DNA of 24,497 nucleotides from an uncultured Clostridia bacterium (lineage in GTDB: Bacteria; Bacillota; Clostridia; UBA1381), in the NCBI GenBank assembly GCA_934487205.1, contig CAKSRS010000041.1, positions 1-24,497 on the forward strand, written 5' to 3'. Made by a program: the position numbers and the translations under genes. Positions 7,210 to 13,913 of the stretch are shown here, piece by piece. Numbering within the stretch: the first letter of the stretch is position 1; every line of letters starts with the position of its first letter. The notes under the pieces were generated by a model that made no database searches, was not told the origin of the DNA, and saw only the letters and a program-made list of their open reading frames with translations.

Positions 7210-8072
7210 TTTTTATCATATACCTCATATTCGTCCCATATTTGTTCAAGCTTTTCAAGCTTGCTCTGAACCTTTTCCCTGTTCATCATGCTAACCGCCG
7301 CCAAAAGCGCTGTTATAAGGCTGAAAGGTGCCGTCAATGAATCAATAAACGATGTCGTCCCGCTCTCGGCAATCAGTGTGATATCCGACACGGCGTCAAC
7401 CGGTGAACTCCGGCTGTCCGTAATGCCGATAACTGCGGCACCGTTCTTTTTTGCGTATTCCAGCGCTTTAATCGTGTTTTTGGAATACCGCGGAAAACTT
7501 ATGCCTATCACCGCGTCACCCTCACGGACATTTATAATCTGCTCAAAAAGGTCATCACCGCCCGTGGTTTTTATCAGCCGAACATTATCAAAAATCAAGT
7601 GAAGATAAAACCCCGCAAACTCCGCCAAAGCCGCGGCACTGCGCACGCCCGTAATATAAATCTTTTTCGCGGACGATATCACGGCGGCGGCAGATTCAAA
7701 GTCTTTCTTATCAATAGCGTCGAGCGTCTTTTCGATATATCCGATATCCGATTTAAGCGTCGAAAAAAGAATATCCGTCTGACCGCCCTTTTCATAAGCC
7801 AGCTCCATTCTTTGTACGGCGGTCAGCTGGGTTTTGGCAAGCTCCGCAAGACTTTTCTGCAATTCCGGATAACCGTCAAATCCGATTTCATATGCAAACC
7901 GGATTACCGTCGCCTCGCTCACCTCTGCACTTTTTGAGAGTTTTGCCGCAGTCATGTAGGCGGCTTTTTCGCTGTTTTTTAAAATATATCCGGCAATTTT
8001 TTTATGGCTTTTACTGAGCGTCGGCATCTTTTTGCCGATAACCGTCAAAACATCATTTTCATTTTTACTCAT
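7206..8072 (-). CDS. MurR/RpiR family transcriptional regulator (HTH plus SIS domain)
   Basis: This 288 aa regulator has an N-terminal RpiR-type helix-turn-helix domain (about 1-80; AAKLSKSAEVSEATVIRFA at 42-60 is the recognition region). A SIS sugar-phosphate-binding domain follows (about 128-258), with ITGVRSAAALAEF, the GISFPRYSKNT loop (190-200) and the GITDSRSSPV strand (216-225). Family members sense phosphosugars such as MurNAc-6P or GlcNAc-6P and control nearby genes. I chose the ATG at 8070-8072 because GAGG lies 9 bases upstream; a longer frame would extend 21 codons into the previous gene. It overlaps the solute-binding protein gene by 8 bases. The ligand and targets cannot be read from sequence; the coupled binding-protein gene is the most likely functional partner. 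Confidence 0.9.
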   Translation of the reverse strand: MSKNENDVLTVIGKKMPTLSKSHKKIAGYILKNSEKAAYMTAAKLSKSAEVSEATVIRFAYEIGFDGYPELQKSLAELAKTQLTAVQRMELAYEKGGQTDILFSTLKSDIGYIEKTLDAIDKKDFESAAAVISSAKKIYITGVRSAAALAEFAGFYLHLIFDNVRLIKTTGGDDLFEQIINVREGDAVIGISFPRYSKNTIKALEYAKKNGAAVIGITDSRSSPVDAVSDITLIAESGTTSFIDSLTAPFSLITALLAAVSMMNREKVQSKLEKLEQIWDEYEVYDKK

Positions 8073-9648
8073 CACCGCTGTCCTCTCTGTTATTTTTATA
8101 GAAAAACCACTTTTCAATATTATTGTACGGGTCAAAAACGGTCGGCTGTTCTATTCCCGACACGTATGAGCCGTAAATTACGTTTTCCGTCCTGAAATAC
8201 ATCGGTACATACGGGGGATTCAGATAAAATTCGTGAATATACTGCGAAACGGCGTTTTTGTATTCCTCGCGGTCGGTTATTCCGTAAAGCTGCTGCATTT
8301 TTCCCGCCAGCTGCGAAATATCAAAGTTAAAATAATTGTCGTTGCCCGTCAGCAATGCGTTCGGCATCATATTTGCGGCAGTCTTTACCTCGCCCACAAA
8401 CATATCAAAATTATCAGAATTAATTCTGTCGATATAATCATTATAGCTGACGATTTCCGCCGCCGCGGAAAATCCCGCCGCATTAAGCGCACCGCAAATC
8501 GCATTTGCAACCCTTGTCCGCGTTTTGTTATCGGCATTAACCAGCACTTTTACCGACAGCTTCTGCCCGTCTTTATAATACACGCCGCCGTCGGCACGAT
8601 ACCCTTCCTGCATAAGAAGGGTGGCAATATGCTCCGTTCCGAGCCCGGTTTTATACTCCTGATATGCCCAGAAGGTCGGATTTATGGATATATCGGCTGC
8701 CATGCCGTGACCATATGCCTCATTTTCAATAATTTTGTTTTTATCTATCGCAAGTATTGCCGCACGGCGCACATTCACTGGCAAAATCGCGGCATTAAAC
8801 CCGAGAAAAACCATTTTATCTGACACAACGATTTTCGTCTGCGAATTATTTTTCGGCGTGGAAGCCGTCAAATCCAACTCCTCGGAAGTTATCGCGTCAA
8901 GCTCATTAACATTAAAAGCCTCCGCGACGGCATTGCCGTTTTTTAAAATTTTTACACATATATGTTTTTCCGAAACAGTATCGCCGTGCCACGATTCATT
9001 GGGATCAAGCATAATTGCCGTGCTGCTGCGCGTGCCGAACTTGTATGAACCCGTACCCATAGGCACAAAGCTGTTGTCGGTTTTATACGCCGTGTCGGCG
9101 GAAATAATCGGAAAAGTCAGGCAAGGTGTAAAATCAGGCTGCGCGTCTTGAAGATTAATCTGTACCTGATGCTTGCTGACAGCGGTAAAACTTTGAATTT
9201 TATCTGCCGTTTTGCGATAAAAACCGTTCGACGAACGTAGTTTGCTCAGCGTATAGACAACATCATTTGCCGTAAATACCGTACCGTTGTGCCACTTTAC
9301 GTCCTGTCGCAAATTTATTGTTACCGACCTTCCGTCCTCCGAGAGCGCATAACTCTCCGCAAGCAGCGGAACACTTCCCCCGCCTTCGTCACACGTAAAC
9401 AAAGGCTCATACACAATATTCATTATATTCCGAACACTTGACGATTTTGTCTCAAGCGGATTCAGCGTATCAATTTGATAAATTCCCAGGTTAATATCTG
9501 AAGTATCCGACATCACAACAAGCTCGCCGCTTTCTATCGTGTCGTCCGACGTATTATTCTGCTGCCCGCATGACGACATGCATAAAATCATTGCCGCCGC
9601 GGTACAGATTGCCAATATTCGTTTTATATAAATCACTCCCGTCAGCAA
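8065..9648 (-). CDS. ABC transporter solute-binding lipoprotein, family 5 (oligopeptide type)
   Basis: This is an extracellular substrate-binding protein of the OppA/DppA class (SBP_bac_5), up to 527 aa. It has a lipoprotein signal peptide with KR, a hydrophobic core and a lipobox-like CMSSC whose Cys27 would be lipidated. The mature part shows family features: LNPLET (62-67), IVYEPLFTCD (78-87), LAESYALSEDG (96-106) and VKWHNGTVFTANDVVYTL (117-134). No permease or ATPase gene lies nearby, so it is an orphan here; it may share a transporter encoded elsewhere or act as a sensor. The start is unclear. The TTG at 9646-9648 overlaps the pgeF stop but has no ribosome binding site. GGGAG at 9636-9640 would best serve an ATA codon at 9625-9627 (8-base spacing), or a GTG at 9634-9636 with no spacing. 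The protein would still begin just before IKRILA. Peptide binding is inferred from the family. Confidence 0.88.
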   Translation of the reverse strand: MLTGVIYIKRILAICTAAAMILCMSSCGQQNNTSDDTIESGELVVMSDTSDINLGIYQIDTLNPLETKSSSVRNIMNIVYEPLFTCDEGGGSVPLLAESYALSEDGRSVTINLRQDVKWHNGTVFTANDVVYTLSKLRSSNGFYRKTADKIQSFTAVSKHQVQINLQDAQPDFTPCLTFPIISADTAYKTDNSFVPMGTGSYKFGTRSSTAIMLDPNESWHGDTVSEKHICVKILKNGNAVAEAFNVNELDAITSEELDLTASTPKNNSQTKIVVSDKMVFLGFNAAILPVNVRRAAILAIDKNKIIENEAYGHGMAADISINPTFWAYQEYKTGLGTEHIATLLMQEGYRADGGVYYKDGQKLSVKVLVNADNKTRTRVANAICGALNAAGFSAAAEIVSYNDYIDRINSDNFDMFVGEVKTAANMMPNALLTGNDNYFNFDISQLAGKMQQLYGITDREEYKNAVSQYIHEFYLNPPYVPMYFRTENVIYGSYVSGIEQPTVFDPYNNIEKWFFYKNNREDSGDE

Positions 9649-10439
9649 AGCTCTGCAATCGCCGCCATGACGCCGCGCCGTCCGCCCGTCCGCCTGTGCG
9701 AATAAAACAAATCATTCCGGCAAAACGTGCATATCCCGGAATCGATAATATTTTCCGGCAAAATCCCCGTGGAAATCAATTGTTTTTTTATTGCAAGCTG
9801 CATATTTACATGATATTTTTCGTGTTTTTCAAGCACATCTTCCCCAAATTTTTCTCTGAAAATATCGGCAACCTCATCGCCCACCTCAAAGTGACATAAT
9901 CTGATTGACGGCGCAATTGCCGCAAGCATTTCTTTCGGCTCGGAATTAAATTCCGCTGTCATTTTTTCCGCCGTTTTTGCGGCAATCCCGCAGACAGTCC
10001 CCTTCCAGCCGGAATGTGCAAGTCCGATTGCTGCATTTTCCGTATCCAACAGATATACCGGAACGCAATCCGCCCCGAAAACCGCTATCGGAACACCGCG
10101 CTCGGCTGTTATCAGTGCATCGGCGCTTGAAAATTTCTGCGGTTTTGTTATCCCGTTTCCGCAATCATCTTTTCCAACCTTTATGATATTGTCCTCATGA
10201 ACCTGATGCGACAGCACGAGATTTTTATAATAAATATTTAATTCATCACAAATAATACGGTAGTTTTCAATAATATTTTCACGGCTGTCATCGCAGTTAA
10301 ACCGCAAATTCATGCTCTCATATTCATTTTTGCTCACTCCGCCGAGCCGCGTCGTAAAACAGTGTTTGACTAATCCTGTCTTTTCAAATTCATCAATAGT
10401 GTAATATTGCAAGTCTCCGTCAGTTTTCAGTCTGAACAT
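9642..10439 (-). CDS. pgeF: peptidoglycan editing factor / multicopper-polyphenol-oxidase (YfiH/YlmD) family protein PgeF
   Basis: This 265 aa protein belongs to the DUF152/YfiH family. In E. coli, PgeF prevents L-Ser from replacing L-Ala in muropeptide precursors, and family enzymes also show purine nucleoside phosphorylase, adenosine deaminase and laccase-like activities. The metal-site residues are visible: His78 (or His81) in SHQVH, Cys125 in GADCVP and His142 in AHSGWKG, with the usual 17-residue Cys-His spacing. Other family blocks are CFTTRLGGVS (27-36) and the C-terminal DLFYSHRRTGGRRG region. The ATG at 10437-10439 was chosen because AAGGAG at 10447-10452 lies 7 bases upstream. The start overlaps the end of uvrC by 20 bases, and that ribosome binding site lies inside uvrC. 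The end overlaps the possible start of the solute-binding protein. Confidence 0.92.
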   Translation of the reverse strand: MFRLKTDGDLQYYTIDEFEKTGLVKHCFTTRLGGVSKNEYESMNLRFNCDDSRENIIENYRIICDELNIYYKNLVLSHQVHEDNIIKVGKDDCGNGITKPQKFSSADALITAERGVPIAVFGADCVPVYLLDTENAAIGLAHSGWKGTVCGIAAKTAEKMTAEFNSEPKEMLAAIAPSIRLCHFEVGDEVADIFREKFGEDVLEKHEKYHVNMQLAIKKQLISTGILPENIIDSGICTFCRNDLFYSHRRTGGRRGVMAAIAELC

Positions 10440-12306
10440 TATTATTCTCCTTAAAATAGTCAAATACAGCCTTTGCCGCTTTTTTGTCGATTACGGACCC
10501 AATGTCCGCGATATCCGCCTTTTTAATATTATCAACACTTTTAAACTTTTCCATAAGCCGCTTTTTCTTCACACCGCCGATACCCGGAATATCGTCAAGC
10601 TCGGATTTTGTCATGCTCTTGCTGCGCTGCTTGCGGTGAAACGTTATCGCGCTCTTGTGAACCTCGTCCTGAACCTGCGTTATGAATTTGAACACGCTGT
10701 CCAGCGGCGACAGAAGTATCTCGCCGTCACGTGCCAAAAGTCCGCGCGTGCGGTGTTTGTCGTCCTTCACCATGCCGAATACCGGAATTTCCACATCAAT
10801 TGTTTCCATTATTTCCAAAACAGACGACAAATGTCCCTTGCCGCCGTCCAGCAAAATCAAATCCGGCATCGGGAGAAATTTTGCGTCATCTTCCGAAATT
10901 TCGCCCTTTTCAATTTGCATTTGTTCGTCATGCGCATGCCTGAAACGGCGGTATATTACCTCCTGCATAGCAAGATAGTCATTTGCACCTTCAACCGATT
11001 TGATTTTAAAGTGACGGTAATCTTTTTTCGACGGTTTTCCGTTCACAAAAACTACCATCGACGCCACATTGTCGCTGCCCGAAATATTTGAGATATCGTA
11101 CGACTCTATCCGCGCGGGTATGCTTTCAAGGCTGAGTTTTTTTGCAATTTCCGCCGAAATTTTGCTTTTGGATTCGGCATATTTTAAATTATTTATGCGG
11201 TAATTTTCTGCCGCAATTTCCGCATTTTTGTGAACCATTGAAACGAGCTGCTTTTTTTCGCCCCGTTTAGGCGCCGAAACATACACCTTTTTCCCTTTTC
11301 GCTCCGACAGCCAGCCTGACAGCAGCTCTTTATCCTCGATTTCATATTCTGTCAGAATTTCCGACGGAATATTTGTGTTTTCGGTGTAAAACTGTTTGAT
11401 AAAATCCGCCAGCACCTCTCCGCCCGACATATATCGGGTATCATCTATTTTATAACTCGAACGTCCAATTATTTTTCCGTTGCGCACAAAAAATATCTCA
11501 ACAAAAGTGCGTGTGTTCAAAACGGCAGACGCAATAATATCCGCATCAATCTGCTTTTCCGTATTGACAATTTTCTGTTTTTCTTCAAAGCGTTTTACCG
11601 CCTCTATTTTATCGCGCAGAATTGCCGCCTTTTCAAATTCAAGATTGGCAGACGCAGCGCGCATCTCCTCATTCATTTTTGCCAAAAGTTCGGTATGGTT
11701 TCCTTCCAGAAATGAGCAGATTTCAAAAAAGATTTTGCGGTATTCGTCGCGACTCACCTTGCCCGCTATGCATGGTGCAAAGCAGTTGTTAATATGATAA
11801 TTCAGGCATGGTCTGCCCTTGCCGATATCTTCCGGAAACTTCCGCGAGCAAGTCGGCGGCTTGAAAATTTTCTGCACAATATCAATTGTATTGCGTACGG
11901 TCTGCATACCCGTATACGGTCCGAAATATTTTGCCCCGTCATTTTTAAGATTTCGCGACATGTAGATGCGCGGATACGTTTTATTTATGGATACCTTGAT
12001 ATACGGATACTGTTTGTCGTCCTTCAGAAGAATATTATATTTCGGACGATGCTTTTTTATAAGATTGCACTCCAAAACAAGCGCTTCCATTTCACTGTCG
12101 GTCACAATGTATTCGAAATACGCTACATTTGCGACCATGGCAAGCACTTTCGGCGTATGATTTTTATTTTTTTGGAAATACTGCCGTACACGGTTTTTAA
12201 GCACTTTTGCCTTGCCGACGTATATAATGACATCATCTTTATCATGCATGATATAAACGCCCGGCTGCTCCGGCAGATTTTTAAGTTCTTCCTCCAGATT
12301 AAACAT
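10420..12306 (-). CDS. uvrC: excinuclease ABC subunit C, UvrC
   Basis: UvrC makes both incisions in nucleotide excision repair after UvrAB finds damage. The 628 aa protein has an N-terminal GIY-YIG nuclease domain (PGVYIM at 15-20 and IIYVGKA at 27-33), a cysteine quartet (about 153, 167, 175, 179) matching the Fe-S ligands reported for UvrC, a UVR motif for UvrB contact (about 205-240), an RNase H-like nuclease domain with YDISNISGS (403-411) and LILLDGGKGHL (483-493), and a C-terminal HhH region (DDIPGIGGVKKKRL, about 571-584). I chose the ATG at 12304-12306 with GGAG at 12313-12316; a TTG four codons earlier overlaps that site and is unlikely. It follows the ptsH terminator and heads the unit reaching ispH-rpsA. 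I see no good promoter or SOS box just before it. Confidence 0.96.
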   Translation of the reverse strand: MFNLEEELKNLPEQPGVYIMHDKDDVIIYVGKAKVLKNRVRQYFQKNKNHTPKVLAMVANVAYFEYIVTDSEMEALVLECNLIKKHRPKYNILLKDDKQYPYIKVSINKTYPRIYMSRNLKNDGAKYFGPYTGMQTVRNTIDIVQKIFKPPTCSRKFPEDIGKGRPCLNYHINNCFAPCIAGKVSRDEYRKIFFEICSFLEGNHTELLAKMNEEMRAASANLEFEKAAILRDKIEAVKRFEEKQKIVNTEKQIDADIIASAVLNTRTFVEIFFVRNGKIIGRSSYKIDDTRYMSGGEVLADFIKQFYTENTNIPSEILTEYEIEDKELLSGWLSERKGKKVYVSAPKRGEKKQLVSMVHKNAEIAAENYRINNLKYAESKSKISAEIAKKLSLESIPARIESYDISNISGSDNVASMVVFVNGKPSKKDYRHFKIKSVEGANDYLAMQEVIYRRFRHAHDEQMQIEKGEISEDDAKFLPMPDLILLDGGKGHLSSVLEIMETIDVEIPVFGMVKDDKHRTRGLLARDGEILLSPLDSVFKFITQVQDEVHKSAITFHRKQRSKSMTKSELDDIPGIGGVKKKRLMEKFKSVDNIKKADIADIGSVIDKKAAKAVFDYFKENNNVQTEN

Positions 12307-12321
12307 ACGTTTCTCCAATTG

Positions 12322-12358
12322 AAAAAAATAACTCCACCTGTCAAAAAGCAGAGTTATT
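12322..12358 (-). terminator. rho-independent terminator after ptsH
   Basis: On the minus strand AATAACTC (12351-12358) pairs perfectly with GAGTTATT (12327-12334) around a 16-base loop, and seven T residues follow (12322-12328). It lies about 15 bases after the ptsH stop and just before the uvrC ribosome binding site, so it should separate ptsH from uvrC unless read-through occurs. Confidence 0.82.
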
Positions 12359-12373
12359 CGTTATCGGTTTAAA

Positions 12374-12637
12374 TCATTCGGTGAAATTTGAAGCAATCAA
12401 ATTAACCAGCGTAACAACTGCTTCTTCTTCATCGGTGCCGTCTGCAATAAGTTTTATCGTCGTACCCTTTGTAATTCCCAAGGACAATACACCCAAAAGG
12501 CTTTTTGCATTAACCTTGCGCTCGTCCTTTTCCACCCAAATGCTGGATTTGAATTCATTGGCTTTCTGTATAAAAAATGTTGCAGGACGCGCGTGTAAGC
12601 CTACCTGATTCAGAACTTCAACTTCCTTTGAAAACAT
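12374..12637 (-). CDS. ptsH: phosphocarrier protein HPr
   Basis: HPr passes phosphate from PEP via enzyme I to the sugar-specific EIIA proteins of the PTS; in Bacillota its Ser46 form is the corepressor for CcpA. The 87 aa protein is the normal family length. It has the active-site GLHARPA with His15 and the regulatory NAKSLLGVLSLGI segment with Ser46. Having His15 rather than Gln argues for HPr and against Crh. An excellent AGGAGG (12645-12650) precedes the ATG by 7 bases. The gene has its own promoter and terminator, so it is probably monocistronic. No ptsI (enzyme I) or EII gene lies in the window. Confidence 0.95.
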   Translation of the reverse strand: MFSKEVEVLNQVGLHARPATFFIQKANEFKSSIWVEKDERKVNAKSLLGVLSLGITKGTTIKLIADGTDEEEAVVTLVNLIASNFTE

Positions 12638-12676
12638 TGAGAAACCTCCTTGAAAATTTCTTTAAATCTCATATAT

Positions 12677-12705
12677 AGAATACTAAATTTTTCGCAAATC
12701 GTCAA
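12677..12705 (-). promoter_or_regulatory. sigma-A-type promoter of ptsH
   Basis: The minus strand has TTGACG (-35, 12700-12705), a spacer of exactly 17 bases and TATTCT (-10, 12677-12682). Transcription would begin near 12670, about 33 bases before the ptsH ATG, with AGGAGG between. It is the closest -35 match to consensus that I found in the window. The upstream 12706-12772 is AT-rich, with only a weak AAAATTT/AAATTTT hairpin and no clear terminator for recA. Confidence 0.85.
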
Positions 12706-12772
12706 CCATATTTATAAAAATTTAGAAATTTTAGTTAAAGATACCCTATTCGTTAATAAATTATTCATTATT

Positions 12773-13837
12773 TTAGTCATTTTCGACAAGATTATTTTTA
12801 TCATTTCCGTCTTTGGCAAGTTTTAATTTTTCGCGAACCTTGCCCTCAATTTCAGCGGCAAACTCCGGCTTGTCCGCCAGCATCTGCTTAATATTATCTC
12901 GTCCCTGACCGAGTCTTTCGCCGTTATACGAGAACCACGCACCGCTTTTTTGGATGATTCCGAGCTCAGTCGCCATATCGAGGATATTTCCTTCTTTCGA
13001 AATACCTTTTCCATACATGATGTCAAATTCCGCCTCTTTAAATGGCGGCGCAACCTTGTTTTTTACCACCTTAACTCTTGTCTTGTTACCGATAATCTGT
13101 GTTCCGTTTTTAATCGCCTCCTGACGTCTTACGTCAAGACGTACCGATGCAAAAAACTTAAGCGCGCGTCCGCCCGGTGTGGTTTCCGGATTCCCGTAAA
13201 AAACACCGACCTTTTCACGCAGCTGATTAATAAAAATCACGGCTGTTCCCGATTTTGAGGTTATACCCGTCAGTTTGCGGAGTGCCTGCGACATAAGTCT
13301 TGCCAAAAGTCCCACATGCGAGTCACCCATTTCGCCCTCGATTTCCGCCTTAGGAACAAGCGCCGCAACAGAGTCGATTACGACAACGTCAAGCGCACCG
13401 CTGCGGACAAGCGCTTCGGCAATTTCCAATGCCTGCTCACCAGTATCCGGCTGCGACACTATCAGGTTATCTATATCAACACCAAGATTTTTGGCATAAA
13501 CCGGGTCAAGCGCATGCTCGGCGTCGATAAAAGCCGCTTCGCCACCGCGTTTTTGCGCCTCGGCAACAACATGTAGCGCTACCGTAGTTTTACCCGATGA
13601 TTCCGGACCGTAGATTTCTATAACGCGTCCCTTCGGTATTCCGCCCACGCCCAAAGCCATGTCCAACATAAGCGAGCCCGTGGGTATTGCGTCGGTATCG
13701 ACGGTAGTTGCATCACCCAGTTTCATTATACTCCCTTTGCCGAATTGCTTTTCTATAGCGCCGAATACCGCTGACAGCGCCTTTTTCTTTTCCTCTTTGC
13801 TGCCAATCGGTGCACCGCTTTTATCATTTTTTTCCAT
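12773..13837 (-). CDS. recA: recombinase RecA
   Basis: RecA forms filaments on single-stranded DNA, drives strand exchange and triggers LexA self-cleavage. The 354 aa protein is full length. It has Walker A GPESSGKT (77-84), Glu107 in the AEHALDP block (106-112), Walker B VVVIDS (151-156), the MGDSHVGLLARLMSQ segment (170-184) and the L2-region GNPETTPGGRALKF (215-228), as in other Gram-positive RecA proteins. The C-terminal tail is short and mixed charged. The ATG at 13835-13837 is preceded by GGAGG with 9-base spacing. The gene has its own promoter and appears separate from thiI upstream. Terminator evidence after recA is weak, so read-through into ptsH is possible. Confidence 0.98.
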   Translation of the reverse strand: MEKNDKSGAPIGSKEEKKKALSAVFGAIEKQFGKGSIMKLGDATTVDTDAIPTGSLMLDMALGVGGIPKGRVIEIYGPESSGKTTVALHVVAEAQKRGGEAAFIDAEHALDPVYAKNLGVDIDNLIVSQPDTGEQALEIAEALVRSGALDVVVIDSVAALVPKAEIEGEMGDSHVGLLARLMSQALRKLTGITSKSGTAVIFINQLREKVGVFYGNPETTPGGRALKFFASVRLDVRRQEAIKNGTQIIGNKTRVKVVKNKVAPPFKEAEFDIMYGKGISKEGNILDMATELGIIQKSGAWFSYNGERLGQGRDNIKQMLADKPEFAAEIEGKVREKLKLAKDGNDKNNLVEND

Positions 13838-13871
13838 AACAGTATTCCTCCGAATTTAATTACATATTTAT

Positions 13872-13900
13872 ATTATAGCTCATTTTAACAAAAAATGCAA
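13872..13900 (-). promoter_or_regulatory. sigma-A-type promoter of recA
   Basis: The minus strand has TTGCAT (-35, 13895-13900), a 17-base spacer and a consensus TATAAT (-10, 13872-13877), with GGAGG and the recA ATG downstream. The -35 begins at the last base pair of the hairpin that overlaps the thiI stop. I looked for a Bacillus-type SOS operator (GAAC-N4-GTTC) between thiI and recA and saw none. Confidence 0.82.
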
Positions 13901-13913
13901 TAGCTTTCGCTAT
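13890..13913 (-). terminator. possible weak terminator at the thiI stop
   Basis: On the minus strand ATAGC-GAAA-GCTAT forms a 5-base stem with a stable GNRA-type tetraloop (13900-13913). It is followed after four bases by a run of six T. The stem is short and includes the thiI stop codon, so terminator strength is doubtful. It would mark the end of the fmt-to-thiI unit. Confidence 0.45.

Noticed and set aside
8073..8135. Longer start for the RpiR regulator (21 extra residues)
   Set aside because: It would overlap the solute-binding gene by about 70 bases without a ribosome binding site; the ATG at 8070-8072 has GAGG upstream and gives the normal RpiR N-terminus.
8233..8823. Long plus-strand open frame (about 196 codons) antisense to the solute-binding protein
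   Set aside because: It lies wholly inside a well-supported minus-strand gene, has no recognisable motif or ribosome binding site, and its composition is a codon-bias shadow. Many similar plus-strand frames were rejected for the same reason (for example 11794-12372, 17524-18123, 19828-20451).
10440..10463. Longer start for pgeF (8 extra residues)
   Set aside because: The AAGGAG at 10447-10452 lies inside this extension and is perfectly placed for the downstream ATG.
12332..12352. TTGACA in the loop of the ptsH terminator as a -35 for uvrC
   Set aside because: A perfect -35 hexamer is present on the minus strand, but 17 bases downstream reads CAATTG, and nothing at 15-19 bases resembles TATAAT; the position inside the hairpin loop also argues against it.
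12706..12772. Small RNA, riboswitch or strong terminator between recA and ptsH
   Set aside because: The stretch is AT-rich with only a weak A/T hairpin; I see no conserved riboswitch core, no GC-rich stem and no T run long enough to call a terminator.
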